Under the pieces are notes generated by a model. The model was not told the origin of the DNA. It worked only from the letters and a program-made list of their open reading frames with translations, and did no database searches. Of a DNA stretch of 46,995 bases, positions 10,393 through 21,085 are shown piece by piece. Position 1 is the first letter of the stretch. Each line of letters starts with the position of its first letter. The DNA lies in the NCBI GenBank assembly GCA_003427395.1, contig BFEA01000272.1, forward strand, positions 911,893 to 958,887. The letters run 5' to 3'. The position numbers were made by a program, and so were the translations under genes. This DNA is from Chara braunii (Eukaryota > Streptophyta > Charophyceae > Charales > Characeae).

Positions 10393-10768
10393 CCTATTTT
10401 TTTTATTTTATTTTTTGAAAGCTGTCTTCTCCTCAGACGGGGGACAGGTTCCGTATATTTTTTCGTATGCATGCCGGGTCCCGGGCCGGAACCCCCCACG
10501 GTTATGGCAAGGAGCCCATCCTAACTACCTCTGCTCAGTGCAGGGAGCAGTACCCTGGCCTCTCTAACACCTTGTGCGAGCTGGAAAATACCTTGGATTT
10601 CCACAGCCTGCCAGGAGGACCAAGCTGGCAAGCCGACTATCTCCGCTGGTGAGCCGTAAGCTGCCACAGGGGCCGCAGGGAGTCGAACGGGCGGCGCGGG
10701 GAAGTCGATCCCACGATCTCCCGAATGCCGCTTATGTGCTCAACTAACAGAGCTAGGCTGCTTGACCG
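10393..10768 (-). mobile_element. Complete SINE with pol III boxes and A-rich tail
   Basis: Read on the minus strand, the element begins near 10768. It has an A-box-like TAGCTCTGTTAG within a D-arm-like GCTC...GAGC and a B-box-like GGGATCGACTTCC, then a unique body, and ends in an A-rich tail of AAAATAAAA type (about 10395-10420). It is flanked by 13-bp direct repeats, TAGGACTGGCATG at 10380-10392 and TAGGACTCGCATG at 10769-10781, with one mismatch. These are the marks of LINE-mobilised retroposition. The head and part of the body match the partial copy at 2598-2714. It would be transcribed by RNA polymerase III if active. Confidence 0.85.
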
Positions 10769-11111
10769 TAGGACTCGCATGTTTGTTTACGATCTCCTGT
10801 CCATTCTGGCCCCGGGAACGCTGTACTTCCTGTCTCAGGGAATGATTTAGATGGGGTCAACGCAACAACCCACTGTCTCCGGTGAACTTTGGCATGTGCC
10901 GTACCCCTGCAAAGCCGTCTCTTACAGTCAACGATCAAATTTCTGGTGTGGAACCAGGGGCTCAATCGAATGGTAGGCCTCCATTTTTTGTGAATGTAGG
11001 CCTATCCTACATCTGTCCTACCCTCTTTTATTATGCCATTAGGTGGCTATATTTGCCATTATGACTATACAAATGCTTATGTATATTCTCTATTGGAGTC
11101 TATTCCGACCC

Positions 11112-11281
11112 ACCCGACCAGGGGCGTAGTCTTTGATGCACTTCCTGTTGCAGGCAGGGATTGACATGCTAGCAGGGAATTGTGCTCTCTCTCTGGACCC
11201 AGACATATGCCGCAGCTCCGAGAAATCTTCTCCAGCTGGCATGCATTTGGATCTGAACCCGACCAGGGGCGTAGTCTTTGC
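11112..11281. repeat. 24-bp direct repeats 145 bp apart
   Basis: The block ACCCGACCAGGGGCGTAGTC followed by TTTG occurs at about 11112-11135 and again at about 11257-11280. The 120 bp between them may be a small insertion flanked by its target duplication, or half of a tandem duplication. From 11282 to 12354 I see no recognisable gene. Confidence 0.6.
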
Positions 11282-12354
11282 TGCGCGGTCTGAACGTTAC
11301 ACTACTGGTGTGTTGGTGTGTGGAGGAAGTTAAGAGAGCGTGGTCTGTTTTCGACACTTTTTGCGTGTCTTGCCTGCCGTTGTCATGTCGGTAGGGGAGG
11401 GTTGAGAGGATGGGCTAGCTAGTTTTCCAAGCATGAGGAGAGTTTTATGGTCTGATATTCTTTTCTCCTCCATCAGGCACATCTGTTGGGAACCTTTCAG
11501 ATGGGACATGGGGGTTGTGTTGCCTCCTTGTGGCACCAAACAAGAAATTGGATGCTATCGGCATTGGTGATATGAGATGATAAATCCGGCCCGATTGGTC
11601 TTTTGTTGTTGTGTGTGCACTGTGCATGCCATTATTCCACGTCGACGTCTACTTGCCAAATTTCGTGCTGCTGATTACATCCTCTCGCTTGCAGCTTTTC
11701 TTCTTTGCGAAGGTGCAATCAGTGTGTGTGGTTGATGGGGCACAAGACCTCCTTGATCGTATAGTGGCGAGTTGCGGTGAAAAGTGGGTCCAATAGACGA
11801 TACTCGAAAAAGAGCTTGCAGCCAGGTATGCCAAGAGACGAATGCAAACATGCAAAGGCCATGAAGCGCGAAAGAATAGAGAACAAGAAGTACAAGTGCA
11901 AAACTGGGGGGGGGGGCAAAGAAGTCGAAGGAACAAAAAAAAAGATAAAGGGAAGGTTAAACGAGTAATAAAGACTGTTTTATCGGGCTTGCACTGACGC
12001 ATCAGGAGGCTGAACCCTCAACAATCTGCGGAATCCCAATATTGATACTCTGATTCATGAACTCTTTTAACCCCTGTTGTAAGTGGACAAGCAGTAGCAC
12101 AAGCAGCAAGGCGAGGGCGGGGCATCGAAGCGTTGGATGGCAAGCAGCAGCAAGGCACATAGACTGGAGGGCATGGGTGAGGTGGGTGGGGGAAGGCAAA
12201 CACCAAGGCAAGCAGTAGTGTGGCATGATGAGCAGCAGGCCACAAGGATGCAATGGAGCGAGTCAAACGACAAGCCAAGCAGTGTGATCCAATCAACAGC
12301 AGCCAAACAAGTAGGAAGGCAAGGAGGTAGTGAGGCAACATGGCAGCGAGGGAC

Positions 12355-12535
12355 AAATCAGCAAGGCGGCAAGGCGAAAGGCGGCGAGGCAAAAGGCAGT
12401 GAGAGACTAAAGGGGGCAAGGAAAAAGGCAGCAAGGGAAAGGGCAGTGAGGGAAAAGGCAGCGAGGAAGAAGGCAGTGAGGGAAAAGGCAGCAAGGCAAA
12501 AGGCAGCAAGATAAAAGGCAGGGAGGCAATGTGAA
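12355..12535. repeat. Purine-rich degenerate tandem array
   Basis: Units of about 12 bp such as GGCAGCAAGGAA, GGCAGTGAGGGA and AAGGCAGCGAGG are repeated about 14 times. Both strands stay open across the array because of its composition (Ala/Lys/Arg-rich or Leu/Pro/Cys-rich). No true gene is supported. From 12536 to 12900 nothing is visible. Confidence 0.8.
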
Positions 12536-12902
12536 AAGGCTACCGCTAGGCACGTGGATGGGCAACAAGGCTGGGAGGCAACGCAGACAAAGCAGTCCGC
12601 GCAACCAACACAGACCAAAGCAGCCCATCATCTACTCACACCTCAAGTAGAACACCGCCGACTGTTGTTTTTTTTCACACCAGCCAGGGAGCCACTTCGA
12701 AGAACGTCTGTGCACACACACAGGCATCCCGAACAAAGCAGCCTCCCTAATAGTGTTGCAGGCACTCCAAACACACTAGCACCAACTATTTGGCACATCT
12801 TGGGGGTGCTCACTGAGACATGAGAAAAGTAGTTGGAATTAGAAGAATGGAAGGAGATAAAAGAAGAATGTATAAAAAGAATGGTTTCAGTGTGCTTTCT
12901 TC

Positions 12903-13331
12903 ATGTTTGTCTTATGTATTTTTATCGTTTATTTCGCAAAGTGCGCTCTTTTAGTTCATAGATATGTGACAAGGGGGCCCGCGTACAGGGGATTTAAGCA
13001 TCCCCCCGGCCAGGGCCTTGTTTATGTCATGATTGCTCCTGCCATCAAAGAAACGAAAGTGGTATCGCAAGGAGGCAAACAGGTGATGGTCAAGGCGTAC
13101 CCCAATAGTAGACTGGCGGGCAGGCACACAGTCTATAAGAAACATGCCAACAACTGTGTGTTCCACGATGACGCGGCCTTCAAATCAACCAGTGACAATA
13201 TCCGGTGGATTGGCCAACGCCTGGGGCTCCTGAAGGGGAGTGCTGACCTGGCGCAGTACTCCTTTCTCATTCAGTTGTGCCGAACACAGTGTTCACCATA
13301 CTTTGCATGTATGATACAGACAGTCACATAA
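12903..13331 (+). pseudogene. Unassigned frame, 142 codons, 5' part of LINE-like region
   Basis: This open frame has a hydrophobic start, probably accidental, and a more protein-like part from residue about 25: mixed composition, including YPNSRLAGRHTVYKKHANN and DNIRWIGQRLGLL. I recognise no family. It is followed within 75 bp by another plus-strand fragment (13403-13654), so it may be the N-terminal part of the decayed ORF1. It could also be chance. Confidence 0.3.
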
Positions 13332-13402
13332 TTGATCACTGGAAGAGACTTTGGTGCCACAGATTGGAGGCTTGAATCTACCCATGGACCCCACAGCGAC
13401 AC

Positions 13403-14936
13403 TTGCTGCGGGACCGAAAAATAGCACAACTGATGCAGGATGTCTACTGTGTAGAATTTAGCCACATCCTGGTGGAAATTCAAGTGGCCTTCGTCCACGA
13501 CTTCGGGCAACTAAAGGAGATCGTCGACTTCATAGATCCGCTCTCCTCATATGTGGCCAAGAGGGATGATTACCTCATACTGGCCCTGGATGTCGATGAT
13601 GCCATTCTCTACTGCGTGGGGTTCTTGAGAGTAAATGATTCACACCGCGGATAAGATGAGGCCTTTGTGCCACAAGTGTCGACCCTAAGGCTACCTGAGC
13701 ACAGAATATTGTTGCCGGCTCCACCCACAGAAACGGGCTAACAGGTTGGCCGGCGAGAGACCCCATCAAGACTTCCCACTGGAGAGCTGTCGATCCAGGC
13801 CATGAGGGTTGGGTATATATTCAAGATAGCTCGAAGAAAAACGGGACTCCGGTGGGGTAGACATGGGAAAAGGCGGGCGAGCCAGAATGGGATACTCGAC
13901 CACCCAACACGTGGGTTCCCCGACGATGATCGAGACCAAGCTGCAAGGGGCTAGGACACACGAGAACCCTGCCCGGAATGTCCAGGGTGCAGGGACAAGG
14001 AACACTGCTGGTGTAAGGGGAGGAAGAGAGGTCTGGGTTCAGAAAGAGCCAGGGCAGGGGCGGGCAGACAGCGGGGGTATCTGGGGCAGTCTGGGGCTGG
14101 CGGCTGAGCAATATCTCCAGCACGGCTCAGACCCCGCCCTGCACTCTGATACCTGGCCTCAGCAGACTCAGCTGAATACTGTTCTGGTCCAAACTGGGGG
14201 TATCCGCAAGGGCGAAGGACAAGAACAATGGACGCAAAAGCCTGACTCACTAGAGACCTTACAAAAAACAGGAGAAGGGACCCAGCAGCACACGAAACTC
14301 CCGTACAATGACAGACAGATCCAGACTGGGCAAGCAGCAGGCCAACTTCAGCAGAAACAAATAAACACTCAGAACAGCGACATGACACAACATAGCGAAT
14401 ATACAGACAAAAATAACCAGTCTGGTCAAGTGGCAGGCCAAGTAATGCAGAAAACAGAAAACACCCAGAATGGCTGCACGGCGCCACACAGAGATTCTGC
14501 AGAGGGGAATGCCCAGACGACGGACCAGATAGGTATTCAGCTGGAGACAGCAGACACATTCCGTGACCGCTTTCGGCCAGAACCAGTGGATGTGGAATCC
14601 CTCTCGAGCACAACCTCCCCCTGGAGGAATAGAGACAACGGAGGCAGAGGAGGGTATCCCACTGCAGCACTTGTCGGTGAACAAGAAGCTGGTCGCAGTC
14701 GGAGACTAGCGAGGTATGGGCCATTGACGGAGGGATTGGAGTCCAAAGTGCTGGACAAGAAGCTGTTTACAGTTGCGGACTGGCTTAAAGTGAGGTATGG
14801 ACTATTGACGGAGGGATTCTGGGACTCGACGTACGTGTTCTCACCGCGGGATATCTTGAAAAGGGCAGTGGAGCAGGGGCTGCAGGCAGGAGTGAGATGG
14901 ACCGAGGTGTGGCAGAAGCTCATGGTCATTGTGTAG
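13403..14936 (+). pseudogene. LINE-like ORF1 (nucleic-acid-binding) remnant
   Basis: The first piece (13403-13654) reads as a globular domain with ILALDVDDAILYCVGF. Directly after it, in a neighbouring frame around 13660-13720, a CHKC...C arrangement resembles a damaged CCHC knuckle. Near 13968-14020 a second Cys cluster, CPECPGCRDKEHCWC, lies in yet another frame. From 13863 a 357-codon frame gives a Gln/Thr-rich, low-order protein ending at 14936, with a short internal duplication (RYGPLTEG/RYGLLTEG). Globular domain, knuckles and polar tail fit a LINE ORF1 protein. Frame changes between the parts show decay. Confidence 0.4.
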
Positions 14937-15196
14937 TCCCGGTTTCAGGCACCCCTGGAAACTGCCCCTCAAGCAGACGAAAACGGGGGGATGGCCAGTG
15001 CTCTAAGTTGAGATGCAAATGCAGCCCCCTCTGGAAACCCCCCCTCGAGCAGACGAAAACATGTCGATATGACTGTGCCGACACTGGGGGAAGGAAACAA
15101 AAGCGGTTCCACAACCCTCAGCCGCTCGACCCACCCCCTACCGACCAGGAAAATGATGCCCCATTGGACCTAGTAAAGAGGTGAAGACTCCAACGT

Positions 15197-15808
15197 GTGA
15201 TTGAACAGGGACAGGGGATGGGACCTCTACCCATGGATGCACTCCTCGTGATACCGATCAGAAAAAAAGACGGCAGGCGGGAGGTGGGTCTGCCGGCAGC
15301 CGATCACAACACGCCCGGGAGAGTAACACTGAACGGGTGGTACTCCTTCTGGGCCCAGCGAGAAAACTCGAACTCCCTGGCGGCTGCCTTGAGACTGCAC
15401 TCACAAATGCCTCAATTTCTGTCCAAATACCTTGAACCTGGGGCACAGGCCACTCTCACCAGTACAACGGGCTTGGTCAGAATGGCGACCGGGGACGTTT
15501 ATGTCCAGTTTCATCCGGCGAAAGAGGCAGGGCTGAATCTGTTCACCCACAATGCTCTACTTTACCTGCGGACTCTCTAATGGTCACATGCAGTGGGACA
15601 GGGGTGGACGAGGAGAACGTACTATTATCAGGAATGGGCTGCTGTCAGGATCCAAAGAATGGGACTGGGACCAGAAAACGTGGTCCCACCTGTGATAGAC
15701 CAAGCAAAGGTGGGGAATGTGACACACATAACAAATAGATGGATCCAGTTAACGCCGTATATGGTAAGGACAGAGTATGGAAACAGTGCAAAAGAGCAGC
15801 AGGCCTAG
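15197..15808 (+). pseudogene. Protein-like fragment of unknown family
   Basis: A frame of 127 codons (15197-15580) continues, after a break, into a 71-codon frame (15593-15808). The composition is protein-like (LVIPIRKKDGRREVGLPAAD; VRMATGDVYVQFHPAKEAG), and two adjacent open frames on one strand suggest a decayed coding region. It lies between the ORF1-like and endonuclease-like parts and may belong to the same LINE. I do not recognise it. Confidence 0.3.
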
Positions 15809-15927
15809 ACCTGCGTTCCCTTAGTGTATGGTCTGGCCTCTGCTGCTCCCCACCAATAGATTGGCGCAACCAGGCGCCCCGCTAGGAGGGGGTGCTCATA
15901 TCACCCCTCCTAGCCTGGCAGTGTGGT

Positions 15928-15966
15928 TTAAAACAAAAACAAAAACAAAAACAAAAACAAAAACAA
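15928..15966. repeat. (AAAAAC)n simple repeat
   Basis: About six units of AAAAAC. It follows a small hairpin (GCTAGGAGGGG...CCCCTCCTAGC, about 15880-15924). Such tails often mark the 3' end of a retroposed sequence, but no target duplication could be assigned. Confidence 0.9.
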
Positions 15967-16530
15967 AGAGGTCTGACCTCGGAAGGAGCCGACACGCAGC
16001 AAGCAGTCTGGGAACTCGTGAAGGGAGTAGGGGTTAGGGACTGGCCAGACATGGTATGCATCCAGGGGACTCACCTCGCGGATGCTTCGGAGCACAACCG
16101 CATACGTAATCTGATGTGGTCACACCTGGCCTTCCGGGCAACAGCCCTAAGACCAGGGTACGCGGCACCCTCTGGAATCGCAGGTGGATCCGGTCCACTC
16201 AGTGATCGATGAGGTGGGAGGGGAGGTGGGTATCAATTTTGGCCATGGTAGAACCGGATATGGTTTATATATACTTGATAATAGTTATATATATATGTCC
16301 CCAGTACGGTGAGTGAAATGCGGGATTTTTCTGAAAACATGAAACCACCAATACCCTGGATGCTAAATGTACGAGCCTAAATCTACGTTGTTGCCGAGCC
16401 TGAAAGCGACTGGGACCACACCACATGGAAATTTGAGGGTGGTACTGGTACCAGCCTCTCGCGGATTGAGTTCTGGACCTACTGCCAGCAGATGGAACGA
16501 GAAGGAGGACGCCGCTGTCATTCATTTGCC
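15960..16530 (+). pseudogene. LINE-like endonuclease (APE-type) remnant
   Basis: The segment from about 15970 to 16212 translates to DWPDMVCIQGTHLADASEH followed by FRATALRPGYAAPSGIAGGS. This fits the N-terminal half of an AP-type LINE endonuclease, where the usual motif is IQETHL; the catalytic Glu here reads Gly. A stop at 16210-16212 and frame changes follow. A later piece (about 16380-16510) reads SRIEFWTYCQQM, like the ERxxFW block of these enzymes. No RT follows. The fragment is dead, and the family assignment is by motif only. Confidence 0.45.
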
Positions 16531-16639
16531 ACCCCAGGTCAACTCTCCACAAAGCCAGCCCCTGTATGTGGCCTAGTTGGAGCACCAGATACAGACAGAA
16601 CAAAAAAGAAAAGAACAGAAGGGAAGGGCCTAGCAGCAC

Positions 16640-17506
16640 GACTCCCAAATGAGAAAAGTGATCAAGCAAGAAAGAAAGAGAAAAGGTAGAACACAGCATC
16701 CCCTCAGTCTTGTCAGGAGCCCATGAGAGATGGCTCCTGTGAAGACACGATGTCCCCAGGTGCACTGGAGCTCTGGACGTGATTGCAGTCAGATTCATGC
16801 ACGCCTGGCCCAAGTTGCATTTTACAGCAATTGTGCCAGACCTGGATGAATCTTCTTACGCCATCCCAGTGTGAGCATGCCCTCAGCTAGGATAAAAACG
16901 AAAAGAGAATCCATTAGATTTGTGGTTTCAGTGATTGGAGGTGAGATGTGCAAGCTGTGCTTTTCCTCTTTACCTCTGTGTTGTGATGTCAGTCTGTATT
17001 TGTTGTTTGAATGGTCTCGGGGAAGTCAGGGACGTCAAGCCATACTCCTTCCATTTCATGGGTGCAGTGGTGCCACCAGAGGGCCTAGAAGACGGCCCGT
17101 CTACCTGCTGCCATGTTTTGCAGAGCAGTGCCCGCCAGTCCCAACAGATCATTCAACAGTTCAGTAGCTGCTGGCTTGGCAGAACGAACGAGGGGAAGAT
17201 TGGGAAAGCAAAATGGAATGGGGGACAAGGGGGCACCCAAGGGAAGATGAACAGGGACTAGCACCTTCGCTTCAACGACTGGACTCCACTGGCTCCATCT
17301 GTGCCATTGTGGCCCCTCTCAGACTTCCCAGACCGGTTCCCCCCGTCCTCCCTTCAGTTTGGTGGACCGGACTTGGTATGGCGTAGAAGAGGAGGGAGGT
17401 GGTTGGGAATCCAGGGTTTAGGGTTTTAGGCAGTGCGTACTGGCAGCAGCCCCCCTTGGGATGAGGAAAGGCGCTTGGCTTCTCCAAGTTCTCAGCGAGT
17501 CTGAGA
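16640..17506. other. No gene seen
   Basis: Short frames on both strands, none with a recognisable domain. A short TTTAGGG-like pair near 17416 is too brief to be telomeric. Confidence 0.5.
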
Positions 17507-17606
17507 ACACTATATATATATATATATTGTGACGATATATATATATATTGTGACGATATATATATATATGACGATATATATATATATGACGATATATATA
17601 TATATA
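17507..17606. repeat. (TA)n array with TGTGACGA spacers
   Basis: TA runs of about 14-18 bp are interrupted four times by (TG)TGACGA, giving a higher-order unit of about 20-25 bp. It abuts the first hammerhead-like repeat. A related TGTGACGATATATG follows that repeat at 17714. Confidence 0.9.
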
Positions 17607-17716
17607 TTCAGCCTCCTGATGAGTCGGTGAAACTCCGACGAAACAGTTTGTCACAGCCCCTCGTTTGTTGTCCTCTTCTCTCTCTCTGCCTACGGTTTAC
17701 CGGGCAGTTCTGTTTG
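17607..17716 (+). repeat. 110-bp direct repeat, copy 1 (carries hammerhead motif)
   Basis: Nearly identical to 18051-18160: TTCAGCCTC, the hammerhead-like core, ACAGCCCCTCGTTTGTTGTC, a CT run, then TACGGTTTACCGGGCAGTTC and TGTTTG. Only about two bases differ. The copies are in direct orientation 444 bp apart with an assembly gap between them, like short terminal repeats of a small retroelement (Penelope-like or retrozyme-like), by inference. Confidence 0.85.
17611..17655 (+). ncRNA. Hammerhead-ribozyme-like motif, core intact
   Basis: CTGATGA (17616-17622); a 5-bp stem II GTCGG/CCGAC (17623-17627 with 17635-17639) with loop TGAAACT; GAAA (17640-17643); a 3-bp stem III ACA/TGT; and cleavage triplet GTC ending at 17652. 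All invariant core positions are present in order. Stem I does not form with the immediate upstream TTCAGCCTC, so cleavage in this context is doubtful. A 10-bp complement to the cleavage-site region (GGCTGTGACA) sits at 17853-17862. Confidence 0.55.
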
Positions 17717-17863
17717 TGACGATATATGCTACGACTTCGCTAGCTTCCTGCTACGGTTTTTTCTGGTCAGGTTGAGCGGCAGTGGTCGGGGCCGTTACTA
17801 GGCGGCCATGCTGTGCCTCTAGTGCCAGCGGCGTGTCTGGAGTGTATTTTTTGGCTGTGACAG

Positions 17864-17928
17864 NNNNNNNNNNNNNNNNNNNNNNNNNNNNNNNNNNNNN
17901 NNNNNNNNNNNNNNNNNNNNNNNNNNNN
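17864..17928. other. Assembly gap (65 N)
   Basis: A run of unresolved bases between the two hammerhead-bearing repeats. Its length is probably an estimate, so the spacing and content of the element between the repeats are unknown. Confidence 0.99.
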
Positions 17929-18050
17929 GAACCGACAGTCTGTAGAGTTTTCCATCTGGTGTGGGTGAGTGATAGTCTACTTTGATTTTGGTTAAGGTAG
18001 ATTATCATTTACAGTGTAATCAGTGAGGGGATTCTGCAGACTGTTGAGGG

Positions 18051-18160
18051 TTCAGCCTCCCGATGAGTCGGTGAAACTCCGACGAAACAGTTTGTCACAG
18101 CCCCTCGTTTGTTGTCGTCTTCTCTCTCTCTGCCTACGGTTTACCGGGCAGTTCTGTTTG
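18051..18160 (+). repeat. 110-bp direct repeat, copy 2 (damaged hammerhead core)
   Basis: Second copy of the repeat at 17607. The core reads CCGATGA (18060-18066) instead of CTGATGA, changing an invariant U of the catalytic core. Stem II (18067-18071 with 18079-18083), GAAA and GTC (to 18096) are unchanged. This copy is expected to be inactive as a ribozyme. Confidence 0.8.
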
Positions 18161-18285
18161 ATCCATGTAAGAAGGATAAGATTTTTCCGCGGTAGAATAT
18201 GGCGAAGTTTCCTCTTGTGAATGTGACAGGTTGGGAGCATGTAATTTTCCCTGCTTGTCATTCACTGCCTTTTTTTTTTGTTTAA

Positions 18286-18484
18286 AAGGGGTAGCTTCAC
18301 TAGAGTCACAAAACCGAGTTATAATTGCACTATGGGGCAAGATACAGTTTGCAATTGCACTTCGGGCACCCTACCTGGCCAGAAAGCTGGGTTGTATACA
18401 TTGTCCGAACTGCAATTCGAAACTGTATCTTGGCCCGTAGTGCAATCAAAACTTGTTTCTGTGACTCCCGTGTAGTTTCCCCTC
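18286..18484. mobile_element. Foldback element, arms about 80 bp
   Basis: The left arm (about 18288-18367) and right arm (about 18403-18484) are imperfect reverse complements. Shared blocks are GGGG, GAGTCACA(A/G)AA, ATTGCACTA, GGGC(A/C)AAGATACAGTTT and (A/G)AATTGCA. About 35 bp form the loop. There is no coding capacity. It is unlike the MITE family ending in CTACCGTCTTC, so it is a second type. From 18485 to 18915 I see no gene. Confidence 0.75.
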
Positions 18485-18915
18485 TTTTGTTGCCAACTTT
18501 GGTTTTCTTGATTTTGATATGTGGCGTCCTCGCACAGCAAGGTGATGCAGTCCCATACATATACTGCCACACCTATGTGAGTCAGTGTCAGTAAAGACAC
18601 CTGTTTTTTTTTCAGAGACTTGTATCTGTAGATTCTGTACCTATTTTAAAGATGGGGGTTGCGCCGATAGCTGGGGCTAGGTCCCACTTACGACGTCAAG
18701 GTAGCTCAGCGTACAGTTTAAAACCACGCGGCAGATGGGAACAGAGCCCTGCATTTAGCTGGAAATCCATAGGCGGGGAGATATCCGGCACAAATCTTTG
18801 AGATTTGAAGCATTTCATCTACTACAATTATTTTCTTCTTCTTTGTCCCTCAAAATCCATTTTCTTGCATGCTTTGGCCCTTTGGGTTTGGGCTTGAACA
18901 GCAATGTCCATAGAG

Positions 18916-19026
18916 CTACCTTCTTCCCCCGAATACAACGTACAGTGATTATAGCTGTATTTAGACTGAAAGATACCCCAAATTCAGCTATAATGACGGT
19001 ACGTTGTATTTGGGGGAAGACTGTAG
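18916..19026. mobile_element. Foldback MITE, same family as 3708-3817
   Basis: The left arm CTACCTTCTTCCCCCGAATAC... and the right arm, whose complement begins CTACAGTCTTCCCCCAAATAC, pair over about 40 bp. The interior TTAGACTGAAAGA and CAGCTATAATGAC matches the element at 3708-3817. With 3192-3674 this makes three members sharing a CTACCGTCTTCxCCCGAA-like end. From 19027 to 19470 nothing else is visible. Confidence 0.75.
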
Positions 19027-20351
19027 CTTCCCTGACTCAAGGTATGGCAGCCCATCATTACCTCCTTGTGGGAGAGCATTCTGACGGAGAGTGGTGAGGA
19101 GGGCGTGTTTGGCATTGGAGGCTCAAACTGGGTTCCTTTATTTGGGTGGGGAGTGTACCGGGCCATGCAGCACTGTTCATTTTCATTTAGCTGCATACTG
19201 AAGTCCCAGTGTCCAGCATGACGAAGTATGTGGAGAATTTCTCTGAGACATATCTTTTGAAAATATGCATGAAAGCTTTTACAGCATTTGATTGGTTTCT
19301 GTTAGCATTTGTTTTGATTTTTTATTCACGGTAACTTTGTCGCAAGGTTGAGCTACCTCAAGTCCGTTTAAGTGGGACCAGACCCCTGTGCCAATCTTGC
19401 ATCTGTACCCGGTACCGGTCCAACGTAAGGTAGTATCCAACCTTGCCACGTACCAAATTGTTCATGTACCTGTGACGTACCAGCTTCTGAACCTGCCCCA
19501 TCTTCCGTTCTCTCTTTTTTTTTTTTCGAATTCTGCTCAGGCCTACAAGGCCCCTCCCTGTTTTCTTTCTGATTAAAGGTGCTTTGCTGGGACCCGTGAT
19601 TTCAGACTCATTGGTTCTTGAAATTCCGTTTGTCATAATTTGGGAAATGCATGGGAATTACGCGCGCTTTAGCAAGCCCGCTAGGAATTTGGCTCGGCAG
19701 TTAGAAATTCCGAAATGAACGGAACCCGAAGTGTCCTTTTTGTGCATGAATGTTATCGACCACGTCGCGAAAAACTCTGGGAATTTGGTGGGAATACGAA
19801 TGGATGTCGGACTGTCCTTTTTTTTCCCGCGCCTACTTCACGCGTGGATATGGTGATTTCAATTTTTGAATTAGCATAGTACTTAGGAATCTGTGACTGT
19901 TTTGGTGCCTCTTTTTGCATTTGTGATCGGCGCCATGCAAGCGAGCTTCCCCCTTTCTGCTCCCCTCACCATCTTCGACGCTCCTTTCGCGCCTGCACTC
20001 ACTCTCCCTCTGTAACCGTTTTCCCCTCTCTCTCTCTCTGTCTCGCCCCGCGCGCCTTTTCTCTTTCTTGATCATCTGAGTCTTGGATCCGTTTTGCGCT
20101 ATCCTGCGCACCTTTCTTCCTCCCACTTAAAGTCCTACGCCCACGAACCCGGTCGGTCCTCTCTTCACCCCGCTTAGCCAAGGAGAAGCACTGTGTAAGA
20201 GGAAGCTCCTATTACGCGACGACTCTGATTGGCTACGATCAGACTCAGAAGGATCAACATGGCTTTCGCCGAGCGATTATCCCCAAGTCCTCCCTCACCC
20301 TTCACGGTCCCAATCTTCGTCCTCCCTCGTATCTACCTCCCTTCCCGCAAC

Positions 20352-20358
20352 TATAAAT
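20352..20358 (+). promoter_or_regulatory. LTR TATA box (5' LTR copy 1)
   Basis: TATAAAT in GCAACTATAAATTCCGCAAG. The same box with the same flanks lies at 31159-31165 and, as TATAAAA, on the minus strand at 37454-37448, so it is kept in all three complete LTRs. Transcription would start about 30 bp downstream, near the CTCTCTC run. Confidence 0.7.
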
Positions 20359-21085
20359 TCCGCAAGCGCGCCCGCAAATCTCTCTCAACTTGTCTGCCAG
20401 CTTCCGAGAAGCAGTGGCTAGATGGTACGTGTGGAGTGCGAGTTGAAAAGTCCCGACGGGCTGACTATGGTCTGGCCGGCGGTGCGCCTGATCGCCATGA
20501 TGGACTCTGGGATTCGGGGAAGCCGTGCAGAGACTAAGTCGGCGAGGTGACGGTCGCAGTGGTGGAAAGTGGCACATGACGGTCGAGATCGTCAATGCAT
20601 GCACCGTGATAGTGATCAGAGTTGAATGGATGAATGGTCCGGGGCCATAGTTGAACTTCGCGACGGATGCGCCTCCTTGTCTCGGATCTATTCCCTGGTG
20701 TGAGTTCAGTTCGACGGGAGTTAAGCCGGAAACTCTTCTTCATCATCGAATCTTGGTGTAATTTTTCTTGTCTGCTCCATGTCTTTTCCTCCCTACATTC
20801 TCTATCTCCCTCTGTGAACGATCATGAATGCTTGTCGATCTATTGTACACGGGGAGGCTGACGCTTAATTAGTCACGGGGATAACGGGGCAGGGGTGCAG
20901 AGCACATGGAGAACTGAGTGATGTGTGGCTGCCATTTTCGCACCTTCGTTGATGAATGTGTGTGGGAGATGAATGAGAATGCTTGGATAATGAGACGATT
21001 GTCTGGTGGACTTGTCTCCGACTAGATCGCAAGATCATTGTGATTGACATGTGGGATGCATGCTAGATAGGATTTCGCTATTGAC

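Larger units (their letters stand above)
12900..16640 (+). mobile_element. Degraded non-LTR (LINE-like) retrotransposon
   Basis: Broken plus-strand frames together look like a LINE: an ORF1-like part with Cys-rich knuckle remains (about 13400-14936), an unassigned middle (15197-15808), then an endonuclease-like fragment (about 15960-16530). No reverse transcriptase motif (such as FADD) is visible downstream, so the element is truncated or its RT is lost. Outer limits are approximate. No terminal repeats, poly-A end or target duplication were found. Confidence 0.5.

Noticed and set aside
11649-12002. Protein gene on the minus strand (117 codons)
   Set aside because: Composition is low-complexity and no domain is recognisable; neighbouring frames are equally open.
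17411-17430. Interstitial telomere repeat (TTTAGGG)
   Set aside because: Only about two imperfect units, easily chance.
20229-20537. 102-codon ORF in U3 of the copy 1 LTRs (also 31036-31344)
   Set aside because: The TATA box lies inside it, so LTR transcripts would start within it. In copy 2 only the first few residues are similar. It is probably promoter DNA that happens to be open.
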